Shown here one piece after another: positions 55,780-64,000 of a stretch of 64,000 nucleotides of DNA. The translations under genes were made by a program, and so were the position numbers. This DNA is from Trichaptum fuscoviolaceum (lineage: Eukaryota > Basidiomycota > Agaricomycetes > Hymenochaetales > Trichaptaceae). Numbering within the stretch: the stretch's first letter is position 1; every line of letters begins with the position of its first letter. Below the pieces are notes generated by a model, which worked only from the letters and a program-made list of their open reading frames with translations, had not been told where the DNA came from and ran no database searches. The DNA is taken from the NCBI GenBank assembly GCA_910574455.1, contig CAJSYZ010000006.1, positions 2,160,156 to 2,224,155 on the forward strand, given 5' to 3'.

Positions 55780-58700
55780 TGATTGACACACTACGTGTCT
55801 TACAGTGGAACGCTGGCCGCTCACTATCAGCGATTCATTCCATTTTCCCTTCTCTTGCTAACAGTCCAGACCCCCCACACCTTCTTTTGATACAGGAACC
55901 GCCCTGGTACAAAATCGGCACCCAACCATCACTTACTAACCCTGAGGGAGATGACGTCTTCAACGTTCCATCAATCCCAGGGTATGTCCCATGCCTACCA
56001 CCAGCCACCCGTCCTCGAGTGGTGACATATGTCTCTCGGACCATTCCACCATCCTCATGGTCTATTGTTGGCGCCGCCTCTCATGGCACTGACGTCCTGA
56101 CTATTGAGGTCCGTTCCACCCACACCGTCCGCCTCTGCAACTACTATGGTCAGCAGGCACCGGACAGGGCGGAGTACAACCCCAGATACCCAGGTGAGTC
56201 GTTTCTATTTAGTCTCACTCCGGCAATGGCCACCTCCCTCACAATTGCCGGTGACTTCAATCGCCGGCACCGTTCGTGGTCCGAACTCGCCTGCACTACT
56301 GCAGAGTCAAACAAGGCGCAACCCCTTGATGACTTCTTCAGAGAGCATGGCCATGAACCTGCCCATCACCCAGACATTGATACTCGTCCGGGCAAAGATG
56401 GGCCGCACTGTCCCATTGACATGGTCTGGGCAGCGCCAAACATCCCTCCTGAGCAAGTGATGGATACATTCACTAGCTCGCCATCTCCCCTTTCTGATCA
56501 TACCATTCTCAAATGGGCGCTGCCAGTGGGACCCTTTGTCCACCCGCCGCGCCCCCCCAAGCTGACCCCTGAGGATAGAGAGGCTTGGTGTGCAGTTGCC
56601 TTCCCCTTGTTGCAGGACGCGTTTGCGCTCCCTGCTACTGACATTGCTTCACTAGATGCAAAAGCCGAGGCCATTCAGAGCGCCCTGGTAGCGGCTATGC
56701 AGTCTATGACCAAGCCCCACAAGCACTCAAAAACAGCAGTACCCTGGTGGTCAGCTAAGTGCTCAGCGTCCCTCACGGCTATCAAAGAAGCCCCCACTGC
56801 GCGTTTGCGTGCAGCTGCCAAACGTGCCTTCAAGGCAACTACCAGGGCAGCGCGCCGCCTCTTCTATTCAGAGCAGGTGCAGGAGGCTAACTCCACCAAC
56901 ATCTGGAACTGGGCCAAACGTGGCCTGGGTGTCCGCCCCACTCCAGTACCCTTGCTGCGCAAGGCAGATGGCACCTTCACCAGTACAGAGCGGGAGAAAG
57001 GTGAGTTGTTTCACTCAACATATTTTCCCCCTCCTCCACCACTTTCAGCAGCGGGCCAAGGCCCGCTGCCTCCTCCTTCCCCCAGTGCGCCTCCAATACT
57101 CATGAAAGAGCTTATGGACGCACTGGCCGGCACTTCCAACTTGTCGGCCCCTGGCCCCTCGGGCGTTGGATACCGTCCCCTTAAGTGGGTGATAGCGTCC
57201 TATGCTAAAGAGGTGCTAACTTTGTTCAACGACTGTCTTCGCTTGGGCCACCACCCAGCGTGCTGGCGGATAACAAAGGTAGTAATGCTCAGGAAGCCAA
57301 ACAAGAAGGATCCATTCTCGCCACGTTCATACCGACCCATTACCCTTGAGGAGACCTTAGGGAAACTCCTTGAGAAGATCATTGCTAACCGGCTCCAGTA
57401 CTTGGCCAACACCAAGAACTGGCTGCCACCCACCCAGTATGGGGGGCGTCAAGGACACTCTGTCTACGATGCTGCCCAGCACCTTTTACAGATTGTGGAG
57501 AAAGCCCAGTCGGAGGGCCTGGTGTGTTCTGCCCTAGCGGTGGACATACAGGGTTTCTTTGATTCGGTGCACCCACAACACCTACACCACCGTCTCTTGG
57601 AGTTGGGCTGTTCACCAGACATGGCGGACTGGTGCCTCTCCTTCATGACTGGTCGGCAGGCTGCCATTTCCTTCGATGGCACCACCCTCCCTAGTGTCCA
57701 CAAACCGGACTTTGGGACGCCTCAGGGCTCACCTGTCTCACCCATCCTCTCTACCCTTTTTGCAGCTATTGCCATCAAGCGGTTCCAACACCCTGACTGC
57801 GAGCTCCTTGCATACGTCGACGACCACTTGATTGTCATTTCTGGCACATCCGTCACCGCCAACTGCAGGAACTTAGCAGACGCCTACCACCATCTCAACT
57901 CTCTCTTTAACGACATCGGCCTCAAAATCGAAACAGCTAAGACAGAGCTGATCCACTTCCACCCACCCGGACGATCCACGGGCTACAACGGCTGGGACAC
58001 CAAGGGCGTCCGACTCGACCCAGACACACTCATCAAACCCTCCATCCCTCTGCGATGGTTGGGTATCTGGTGGGATCCCACTCTCTCCTTCAAGCCCCAT
58101 GTTGAACGCATGCGCTCCAAGGGCCTCTCAACACTTGCTGCCATTCGCCTCCTTGCCAACACAGAACGCGGCATGTCGGCCCTCAACCTTCGCCAGCTTT
58201 ACTCAGCCTGCGTCAGAACAGTCCTTGCCTGGGCTGCGCCGGTCTGGTACACTGGCATCCGCCAGAAGACCCTTGTGGCTCGTCTACAGGGTGTCCAAAA
58301 CACCGCTTGCAGGTGGATCCTTGGTGTATACCGAGGCGCTTCACCGCTAAGCACCAATTTCTTATGTTCTATGCCTCCGTTTCAATTTTACTTTAACTAT
58401 CTTAAAACTAACCATGCTCTTCGCCTTTGGCGCACCCCACATTCAGTAGGTAGACGTGCTATTCCTGCAGCACAAAAACCCCGCCTGTACTCTTCTTCGC
58501 TCTCCGACCGCGTTCCCAGCGTCCAACAGGTCCCTGCGTACACACACCACCCCTGGGAGGACCCACTTGCTTTTGCTGAAGGGCGACTCTCATTTGCCAT
58601 CCCTGCTGGCCAGGTAGACAGTGACATCCGCAAGTCATTTGTTGCGTCTGCCAACACCATCTGCACCAACTCATCCGTCCCAAATCTTTACTGACGGCTC

Positions 58701-59787
58701 TCGCCTTGAGCATGGAGCGGGCTCTGCAATTGTAGCCATGCGTGGCACCACTCGTTTAGCATCCCGGCGCCTTGCCTCACCCAAAATCTCAACCGCCACA
58801 GATGCTGAGATCTTCTCTCTCTCATCTGCACCAGCATGGGCGGCCCTTCAGTTAGAAGGCCATCTTCTGGATGTCGACACCATCATCTTCTTGTCAGATT
58901 CGCTCACCGCCCTTCGCCTGTTCCGCGATTGGCCCTCGGCCCCTGGCGCCCACCTACTCCAGTCATGGAAAGCGGGTATCACTAACCTGCTCAACCTCCA
59001 TCCCACCCTCAAAATCATGTTTCACTGGTGCCCTGGCCACTCAGGCGTCCCAGGCAACGAATGGGCAGATGCTGAAGCAAAGAAGGCAACCGAACTGCCA
59101 CCCTCACGCTCACTGCCATCGATTTCCGCCCTCCGCGAGCAGAACACTCTTACTGCGCAGAAACAGTGGGAGGACCACCTCGCCCATGCCATCGCCTCTA
59201 CTGCAGACAAGTACCTTGCAATTAATGGCACCCCCTCACGTTGTCCTCGTGCACTCATGCACATGTCCGACAGCCACCCACGCTCTGAGATCTCAGCAGT
59301 AGCTCAGGTACTCTGCTGTGCTGGCCCCTTTGGGGCGTACTGGATGCGCATGAGCGCTGAATACCGGCACAAACATGGTCTGATCACCTACTGCCGTTGG
59401 CACAACCACCCCCCCTGGCCAGCCCAAACCGCCGCTCACATACTAGGTGGGTGCGAAACATTCCGCCCCTGGATTGTGAAGGTTTGGCCAGACGACGCCC
59501 CATTACCAGCTCACCACACAGAGTGGGCAGATGAACCCCTCATCGATGTGATTCGCAAGTGGCTCAAAGCCACTGGCCATCTCACCAGACCCTCAGAGCG
59601 CACCTCAGCTGCTATCCGCCTTGCATTTGCGATGATGGAGCTAGATGGCCTCCCAACCGACCAGGACATGGACCTGACAACCCTTCGTGTGTACGTTAGG
59701 CGAGCCCTTGGACCCAGGACCCAGGACGCGGACCCGGATCTTTATGATTTTGATGGTCAACTTCCAGACTTACCTCATGATCTCTGA
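55779..59787 (+). pseudogene. LINE-2 ORF2 (APE-RT-RNase H), one frameshift
   Basis: Length 4009 nt, one more than a whole number of codons; the ancestral product would be 1335 residues, the same as LINE-1. APE: LQWNAGRS, LLIQEPPW, GDFNRRHRSW, SDHTILKW. RT: RKPNKKDPFSPRSYRPI, AVDIQGFFDSVHP, GTPQGSPVSP, YVDDHLIVISG (near 57808), LRWLGIWWDP. RNase H: IFTDGSRLEHGAG, ATDAEIFSLSS, SDSLTALRLF, HWCPGHSGVPGN. An extra C in the run 58679-58681 shifts the frame at the start of RNase H, causing a stop at 58692-58694; the rest is open to 59787. Confidence 0.93.
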
Positions 59788-60092
59788 TTGCTATTTACTA
59801 TGTATTTCGCTCAGCAGCCACCGTTTCTCTTCTAAGCTTCCGTCTGCGCGTGTAGTGTAGGTTTGCCTACGCCTTGACATGGGCGGGGTGACATGTATAC
59901 CAATTTCTCCTCTTCCTTTTCTCTCCCTTAATAGGCGGTGCTCCCACTTATCATCACCGCCGCCTTCGGCGGCGGGCACCACCCGCCCAGTTTCTAGTTT
60001 AACTTGATGACGGGCGCCTCTGTAGTAGATAGGTCATGTACGTAGCTACTCTGCAGGAATAATACAGCCAAAAAAAAAAAAAAAAAAAAAAA
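59788..60092 (+). other. LINE-2 3' UTR and poly(A)
   Basis: Contains the hairpin CCGCCGCC TTC GGCGGCGG at 59957-59975, then GGTCATGTACGTAGCTACTCTGCAGGAATAATACAGCC and the A run. Closely parallels the LINE-1 3' UTR, so both families probably share a recognition mode for their RTs. Confidence 0.85.
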
Positions 60093-61514
60093 ACCAACCT
60101 GCTGGACATTCACCCCAACCTCAAAATCGAGTTTCACTGGTGCCCGGGTCACTCAGGCAACCCAGGAAACGAATGGGCTGATGAAGAGGCAAAGAAAGCC
60201 ACAGAACTGCCACCCTCATCCTCCCTTCCTTCGATATCCGCCCTCCGCGAGCAGAACACCCTCAATGCACAGAAGCAATGGGAGGCTCACCTCGCCCATG
60301 CCACTGCCTCCACTGCCGACAAGTACTTGGCAATCACAGGCCCACCAAAACGTCGTCCGCGCGCACTCATGGAGATGTCGGACACCTACCCCCGCGCTGA
60401 GATTTCAGCAGTTGCTCAAGTCCTCTGCTGCGCTGGCCCCTTCGGGGCGTACTGGATGCGCATGAGCCCAGAATATAGGCGCAGAAACGGCCTGATCACC
60501 TACTGTCGTTGGCACAATCACCCCCCTTGGCCTGCCCAGACCGCCGCCCACATACTTGGTGGTTGCGAGACTTTCCGCCCTTGGATTGGTAAGGTCTGGC
60601 CCAAAGGCACCCCACTCCCAGCTGTCAGGCTTGGACCCGATGCATGCCTTGTGGTGTCTTGTCTATCGTAAACAAATGAGATCATGCCTATCAAGACATG
60701 ATGTCCTGCGAGATCGAATCTAAGAGCGAAGCAAAGAGAACAGAGACGAGAGACGAGTATAACCAGGATCCGGGGCTTCCGGCATCCGACAAGGGTGACC
60801 GACGACGAGGGGACTTCGGGGTGCTCCCGCGCAAGGCTCGAGACGTCCGGGTCAAACACAAAAGATAGTCTAGAGCACTAGACAACAAGCAAGCTAGATT
60901 TGGAGACAAGACAAAGGCATGGTGGATCTCGAAAGCCTGGCCACTAGCTAGGCCCAAAGACTTATGATATTCGAGTCAAGGTATCTATGTACAAATGCTA
61001 TGGGTTTATATAGAGAAAGGACAGAGATACCGGGATTCCGGAAGCGTGGGAAAATCGGGGATGCGGGCAATGCGGTAGGCAATGAGGCCTCAAACATGTA
61101 AGACTAAGACAGGAATTGGAAAGGAATAACAAAGGAGTGACAGGACATGTGTAGGGGCATTGGTAAATCGGAGTAATGAAGGAGGAATGAGGGAAACAGG
61201 TGGGGAACATGAGGAAAGACAAGAGGATGAGGGGAAAGGGACTTCGGGAAAGTCCATAAGGTAAGAACCCGGGATAAATCCCGAAAGGGAGAGATCCCGA
61301 AGGGGATGCCCCGGGATATTTCCCGAGGGCAAGATATCCCGGCGGGATTCAGGGAAAGCCCCGGGATGCGCCCCAAAGGGGAAGAGGGATATGTCACGTC
61401 GTGACACCAGCCCACCACACAGAGTGGGCAGATGAACCCCTTATCGACGTGATTCGCAAGTGGCTTAAGTTCACTAGGCATCTCGACCGCCCCACTCAGC
61501 GCACCTCAGCTGCC
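60093..61514 (+). pseudogene. LINE-1 ORF2 fragment F (RNase H end), split by a solo LTR
   Basis: From ACCAACCTGCTGGAC (residues TNLLD) through HWCPGHSG and the C-terminal QTAAHILGGCETF region to PLPA, then after the LTR through the EWADEPLIDVIRKWLK block to 61514. It is the downstream half of the minus-strand fragment at 51666. It breaks at 61514 in the block before the ORF2 end and joins a Gypsy fragment. Confidence 0.88.
60623..61406 (-). repeat. Solo LTR E
   Basis: 784 bp, TGTCAGGCTTGG...CGTCGTGACA, TSD CCAGC at 60618-60622 and 61407-61411. TATATAAA on the minus strand (61012-61005) suggests minus orientation. Rich in ATCCCGAAAGGG/CCCGGGAT motifs (61260-61375). It arises when two LTRs recombine and remove the internal part. 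It differs from the LTRs of A-D. Confidence 0.9.
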
Positions 61515-62163
61515 TCGCGCCTGGACAAAGCATCCGGCTTTCCACCAAGTCGGCCGGGGCGGTGACAGATCAGAAAGTCAAAACGGCTAAGGAACAAGCT
61601 CCAGCGGGCCTGGCGTCTCGTAAGGTTTCGGGCTTCCGCAAAGAAGAGCAGGTTGCGGTGGTCCGACACAATATCAATTTTGTGCGGACTTCCTTCGAGA
61701 TAGTGCCGCCACTCGTCCAAGGCTCGGACGATGGCTAGAAGCTCCTTGTCGTGGATCTCATAGTTCCTCTCCGCATCGCCCAGGGACTTCGAATAGTAGG
61801 CCACTGGGTGAATGTCACCATCTGGTCCGATCTGCGAAAGTACCGCTCTGGTCGTGAAGTCCGAAGCATCGCATTCGAGGATGAAGGGTTTCTCGAGGTC
61901 GGGCATCGCGAGGACCGGTGCCTCCGCAAACTTCTTCTTCAGGGCATCGAAGGACTCTTGCTGGCGGGTAGTCCAGCGCCACTGGACATCCTTCCGCAAC
62001 AATTCGGTCATGGGAACCGCCAGCTTCGAGAAGTCCTTGATAAAACGTCGGTAGAAGTTTGCGAACCCCAAGAAAGCCTGAATGTCCTTCACCTTCGCCG
62101 GAGTCGGCCAGTCGGCCACCGCTTCGACCTTCTTCGGATCCATCGAGATAATTCCAGAGCCAA
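61515..62163 (-). pseudogene. Gypsy A-like Pol fragment G (RT thumb to RNase H)
   Basis: Minus strand, nearly identical to element A 2776-3428 (three or four amino-acid differences, such as RHRPG to CHRPG and FATGAV to FTTRAV). It includes the KVEAVADWPTPAKVKD and LECDASDF segments. The left end joins LINE-1 fragment F abruptly; the right end is cut by the oligo(T) of LINE-1 copy z, whose insertion site is CCAGAGCCAA. Confidence 0.9.
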
Positions 62164-64000
62164 TTTTTTTTTTTTTTTTTTTTTTTTTTGGCTTTATTAT
62201 TCCTGCAGTATAGCTAAGTACATGACCTATCTACAACGGAGGCGCCCGTCATCGAGGTAAACTACGAAACTGGGCGGGAGGTGCCCGCCACCGAAGGTGG
62301 CGGCTAAGTGGGCGCACCGCCTATTAAAGAAAGGAAGAGGGAGAGGAGAGATTGGTTTACATATCACCACGCCCATGTCAAGGCGTAGGTGAACCTACAC
62401 TACGAGCACAGATGAAGTTTAGAAAAGAGGGCGCGTCCGGGCACAGTACCTGGGCGTTAACCTGGGTAAAGCACCGTTCTGTCTGGGATCGCTGGTGCCT
62501 CATACATAACAAAGAAGTAAGTTGCATCAAAGATCAAGAGGAGGGTCTGAAACGTGACCGTTAAAATCATAAAGATCCGGGTCCGTGTCCTGAGTGCGTG
62601 GTCCAAGGGCGCGCCGTACGTACACACGAAGGGTCGTCAGGTCCATGTCCTGGTCGGTTGGGAGGCCATCTAGCTCCATCATCGCAAATGCAAGGCGGAT
62701 GGCAGCTGAGGTGCGCTGAGTGGGGCGGTCGAGATGCCTAGTGAACTTAAGCCACTTGCGAATCACGTCAATAAGGGGTTCATCTGCCCACTCTGTATGG
62801 TGGGCTGGGAGTGGGGTGCCTTTAGGCCAGACCTTTCCAATCCAAGGGCGGAATGTCTCGCAACCACCAAGTATGTGGGCGGCGGTCTGGGCGGGCCAAG
62901 GGGGATGATTGTGCCAACGACAGTAGGTGATCAGGCCGTTTCTGCGCCTATATTCTGGGCTCATGCGCATCCAGTACGCCCCGAAGGGGCCAGCGCAGCA
63001 GAGGACTTGAGCAACTGCTGAAATCTCAGCGCGGGGGTAGGTGTCCGACATTTCCATGAGTGCGCGCGGACGACGTTTTGGTGGGCCTGTGATTGCCAAG
63101 TACTTGTCGGCAGTGGAGGCAGTGGCGTGGGCGAGGTGGTCCTCCCATTGCTTCTGGGCGTTGAGGGTGTTCTGCTCGCGGAGGGCGGATATCGAAGGCA
63201 GGGAAGATGAGGGTGGCAGTTCTGTGGCTTTCTTTGCCTCTTCATCAGCCCAATCGTTTCCTGGGACGCCTGAGTGACCCGGGCACCAGTGAAACTCGAT
63301 TTTGAGGTTGGGGTGAATGTCCAGCAGGTTGGTGATGCCTGCTTTCCAAGCGAGTAGTAGGTGAGCGCCAGGTGCTGAGGGCCAGTCGCGGACAAGGCGA
63401 AGGGCGGTTAGCGAGTCTGACATGAAGGCGATGGACTCCACTTCCAGGAGGTGGCGGCCGAAGTGAGAGGCGGCCCAAGCTGGAGCAGACGCAAGGGAGA
63501 ATATCTCAGCGTCAGTGGCAGTGGCGGTTTTGGGGGAAGCGCAGTGTCTGAAGCCCAAGCGATGATGACCGCGCATAGCGACAATTGCTGAGCCAGACTT
63601 GTGCTCAAGTCTGGAGCCGTCTGTGAAGATCTGGACGGAGGTTGTGGTGCACAGAGAGTTGGCAGATGCGACAAACGCCTGGCGAGTGTCAGTGTCAACG
63701 GGACCGGCAGGGATGGCAAATTTGAGGCGTCCGCCAGCAAAGGCAAGTGGATCCTCCCAGGGAGAGTGTGTGTACGCAGGGACCTGTTGGGCAATCGGGA
63801 CACGGTCGGCAAGCGAAGAAGAATACAGGCGTGGTTTTTGTGCTGCAGGAATAGCACGTCTACCTACAGAATGAGGAGTACGCCAAAGGCGAAGAGCATG
63901 ATTAGTTTTAAGATAATTGAAATAAAACTGAAACGGAGGCATAGAGCAAAGGTAATTGGTGCTTAGCGGTGAAGCGCCTCGGTAAACACCAAGGATCCAC
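62164..64000 (-). mobile_element. LINE-1 copy z, 5' part outside window
   Basis: Oligo(T) 62164-62189, 3' UTR with hairpin 62285-62303, ORF2 from 62527 to the window edge. Inserted in the Gypsy fragment G. Orientation and 3' sequence match copies b and c. Confidence 0.93.
62527..64000 (-). CDS. LINE-1 copy z ORF2, C-terminal part (RT end, RNase H)
   Basis: Open throughout the visible part. From the window edge (the VYRGASPLSTNYLCSMPPF region) it encodes the post-RT connector, RNase H (TDGSRLEHKSG, DAEIFSL, SDSLTAL, HWCPGHSGVPGN) and the C-terminal domain, ending at 62527. The N-terminal portion lies outside the window, so integrity cannot be judged. Confidence 0.92.
   Translation of the reverse strand, partial: WILGVYRGASPLSTNYLCSMPPFQFYFNYLKTNHALRLWRTPHSVGRRAIPAAQKPRLYSSSLADRVPIAQQVPAYTHSPWEDPLAFAGGRLKFAIPAGPVDTDTRQAFVASANSLCTTTSVQIFTDGSRLEHKSGSAIVAMRGHHRLGFRHCASPKTATATDAEIFSLASAPAWAASHFGRHLLEVESIAFMSDSLTALRLVRDWPSAPGAHLLLAWKAGITNLLDIHPNLKIEFHWCPGHSGVPGNDWADEEAKKATELPPSSSLPSISALREQNTLNAQKQWEDHLAHATASTADKYLAITGPPKRRPRALMEMSDTYPRAEISAVAQVLCCAGPFGAYWMRMSPEYRRRNGLITYCRWHNHPPWPAQTAAHILGGCETFRPWIGKVWPKGTPLPAHHTEWADEPLIDVIRKWLKFTRHLDRPTQRTSAAIRLAFAMMELDGLPTDQDMDLTTLRVYVRRALGPRTQDTDPDLYDFNGHVSDPPLDL

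Larger units (their letters stand above)
53876..60092 (+). mobile_element. LINE-2 copy B, near-complete
   Basis: 5' UTR from 53876 (shares GACCTCTTACCACTACCTTCC with LINE-1), ORF1 53968-55779, ORF2 55779-59787 (one frameshift), 3' UTR with hairpin, poly(A) 60070-60092. It is followed by ACCAACCTGCTGGAC (60093-60107), present in inverted orientation at 51666-51680, next to LINE-2 fragment A. Tad1/I-like non-LTR element; overall about 60-70% similar to LINE-1 at protein level, more in RT. Confidence 0.93.

Overview
The window is transposon-on-transposon DNA from a filamentous fungus, most likely a basidiomycete (Agaricomycetes). The evidence is the Ty3/Gypsy elements with C-terminal chromodomains, Tad1/I-like LINEs with an APE endonuclease and a C-terminal RNase H, and short (48-57 nt) fungal-type introns in the only host-like gene fragments. 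No intact host gene, rRNA gene or CRISPR array is seen. Nearly every base belongs to a mobile element or fragment.

Left half (1-34104), nested Gypsy elements. Element A (+, 1-5615; 5' end outside the window) sits in the 3' LTR of element B (-, 5616-25791). B is also split by element C (+, 10133-21173, TSD TACCA) and by a 2.86-kb fold-back element, IR-1 (6108-8964, TSD AAATTTT). B itself sits in the reverse transcriptase gene of element D (+, 25792-34104; 5' half outside the window). D is also split by a second fold-back element, IR-2 (26004-28834, TSD CAGCATT). D's 3' LTR abuts a LINE-1 copy that lacks its 3' end, so D probably inserted into that LINE. Inferred order: LINE-1, then D, then B and IR-2, then A, C and IR-1. 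A, B and C each carry gag and pol in -1 register with a slippery heptamer and a possible hairpin at the gag end. C is unusually long (11 kb). It has extra ORFs before gag, one with an integrase-like HHCC zinc-finger signature, and an overlapping series of ORFs between pol and the 3' LTR. D carries a 1.8-kb antisense, intron-containing insert between its chromodomain and its polypurine tract, resembling captured host DNA.

Right half (34105-64000), two related LINE families. LINE-1 copies lie mostly on the minus strand (34105, 36762, 40623, 47213, 51666 and 62164 onward) with plus-strand pieces at 50386 and 60093. LINE-2 has one near-complete plus copy (53876-60092) and fragments at 36353 and 50834. 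Both families have ORF1 (three zinc knuckles) overlapping ORF2 (APE, RT, RNase H) at ATGA or TAATG, and share a 3' UTR hairpin whose stem shows a compensatory base-pair change. A 784-bp solo LTR (60623-61406, TSD CCAGC) and a Gypsy-A-like fragment (61515-62163) are embedded.

Almost every coding region is broken. At least six in-frame stops are TGA where related elements or the local sequence imply CGA, and all four differences between B's LTRs are CpG transitions, which points to methylation-linked or RIP-like decay.
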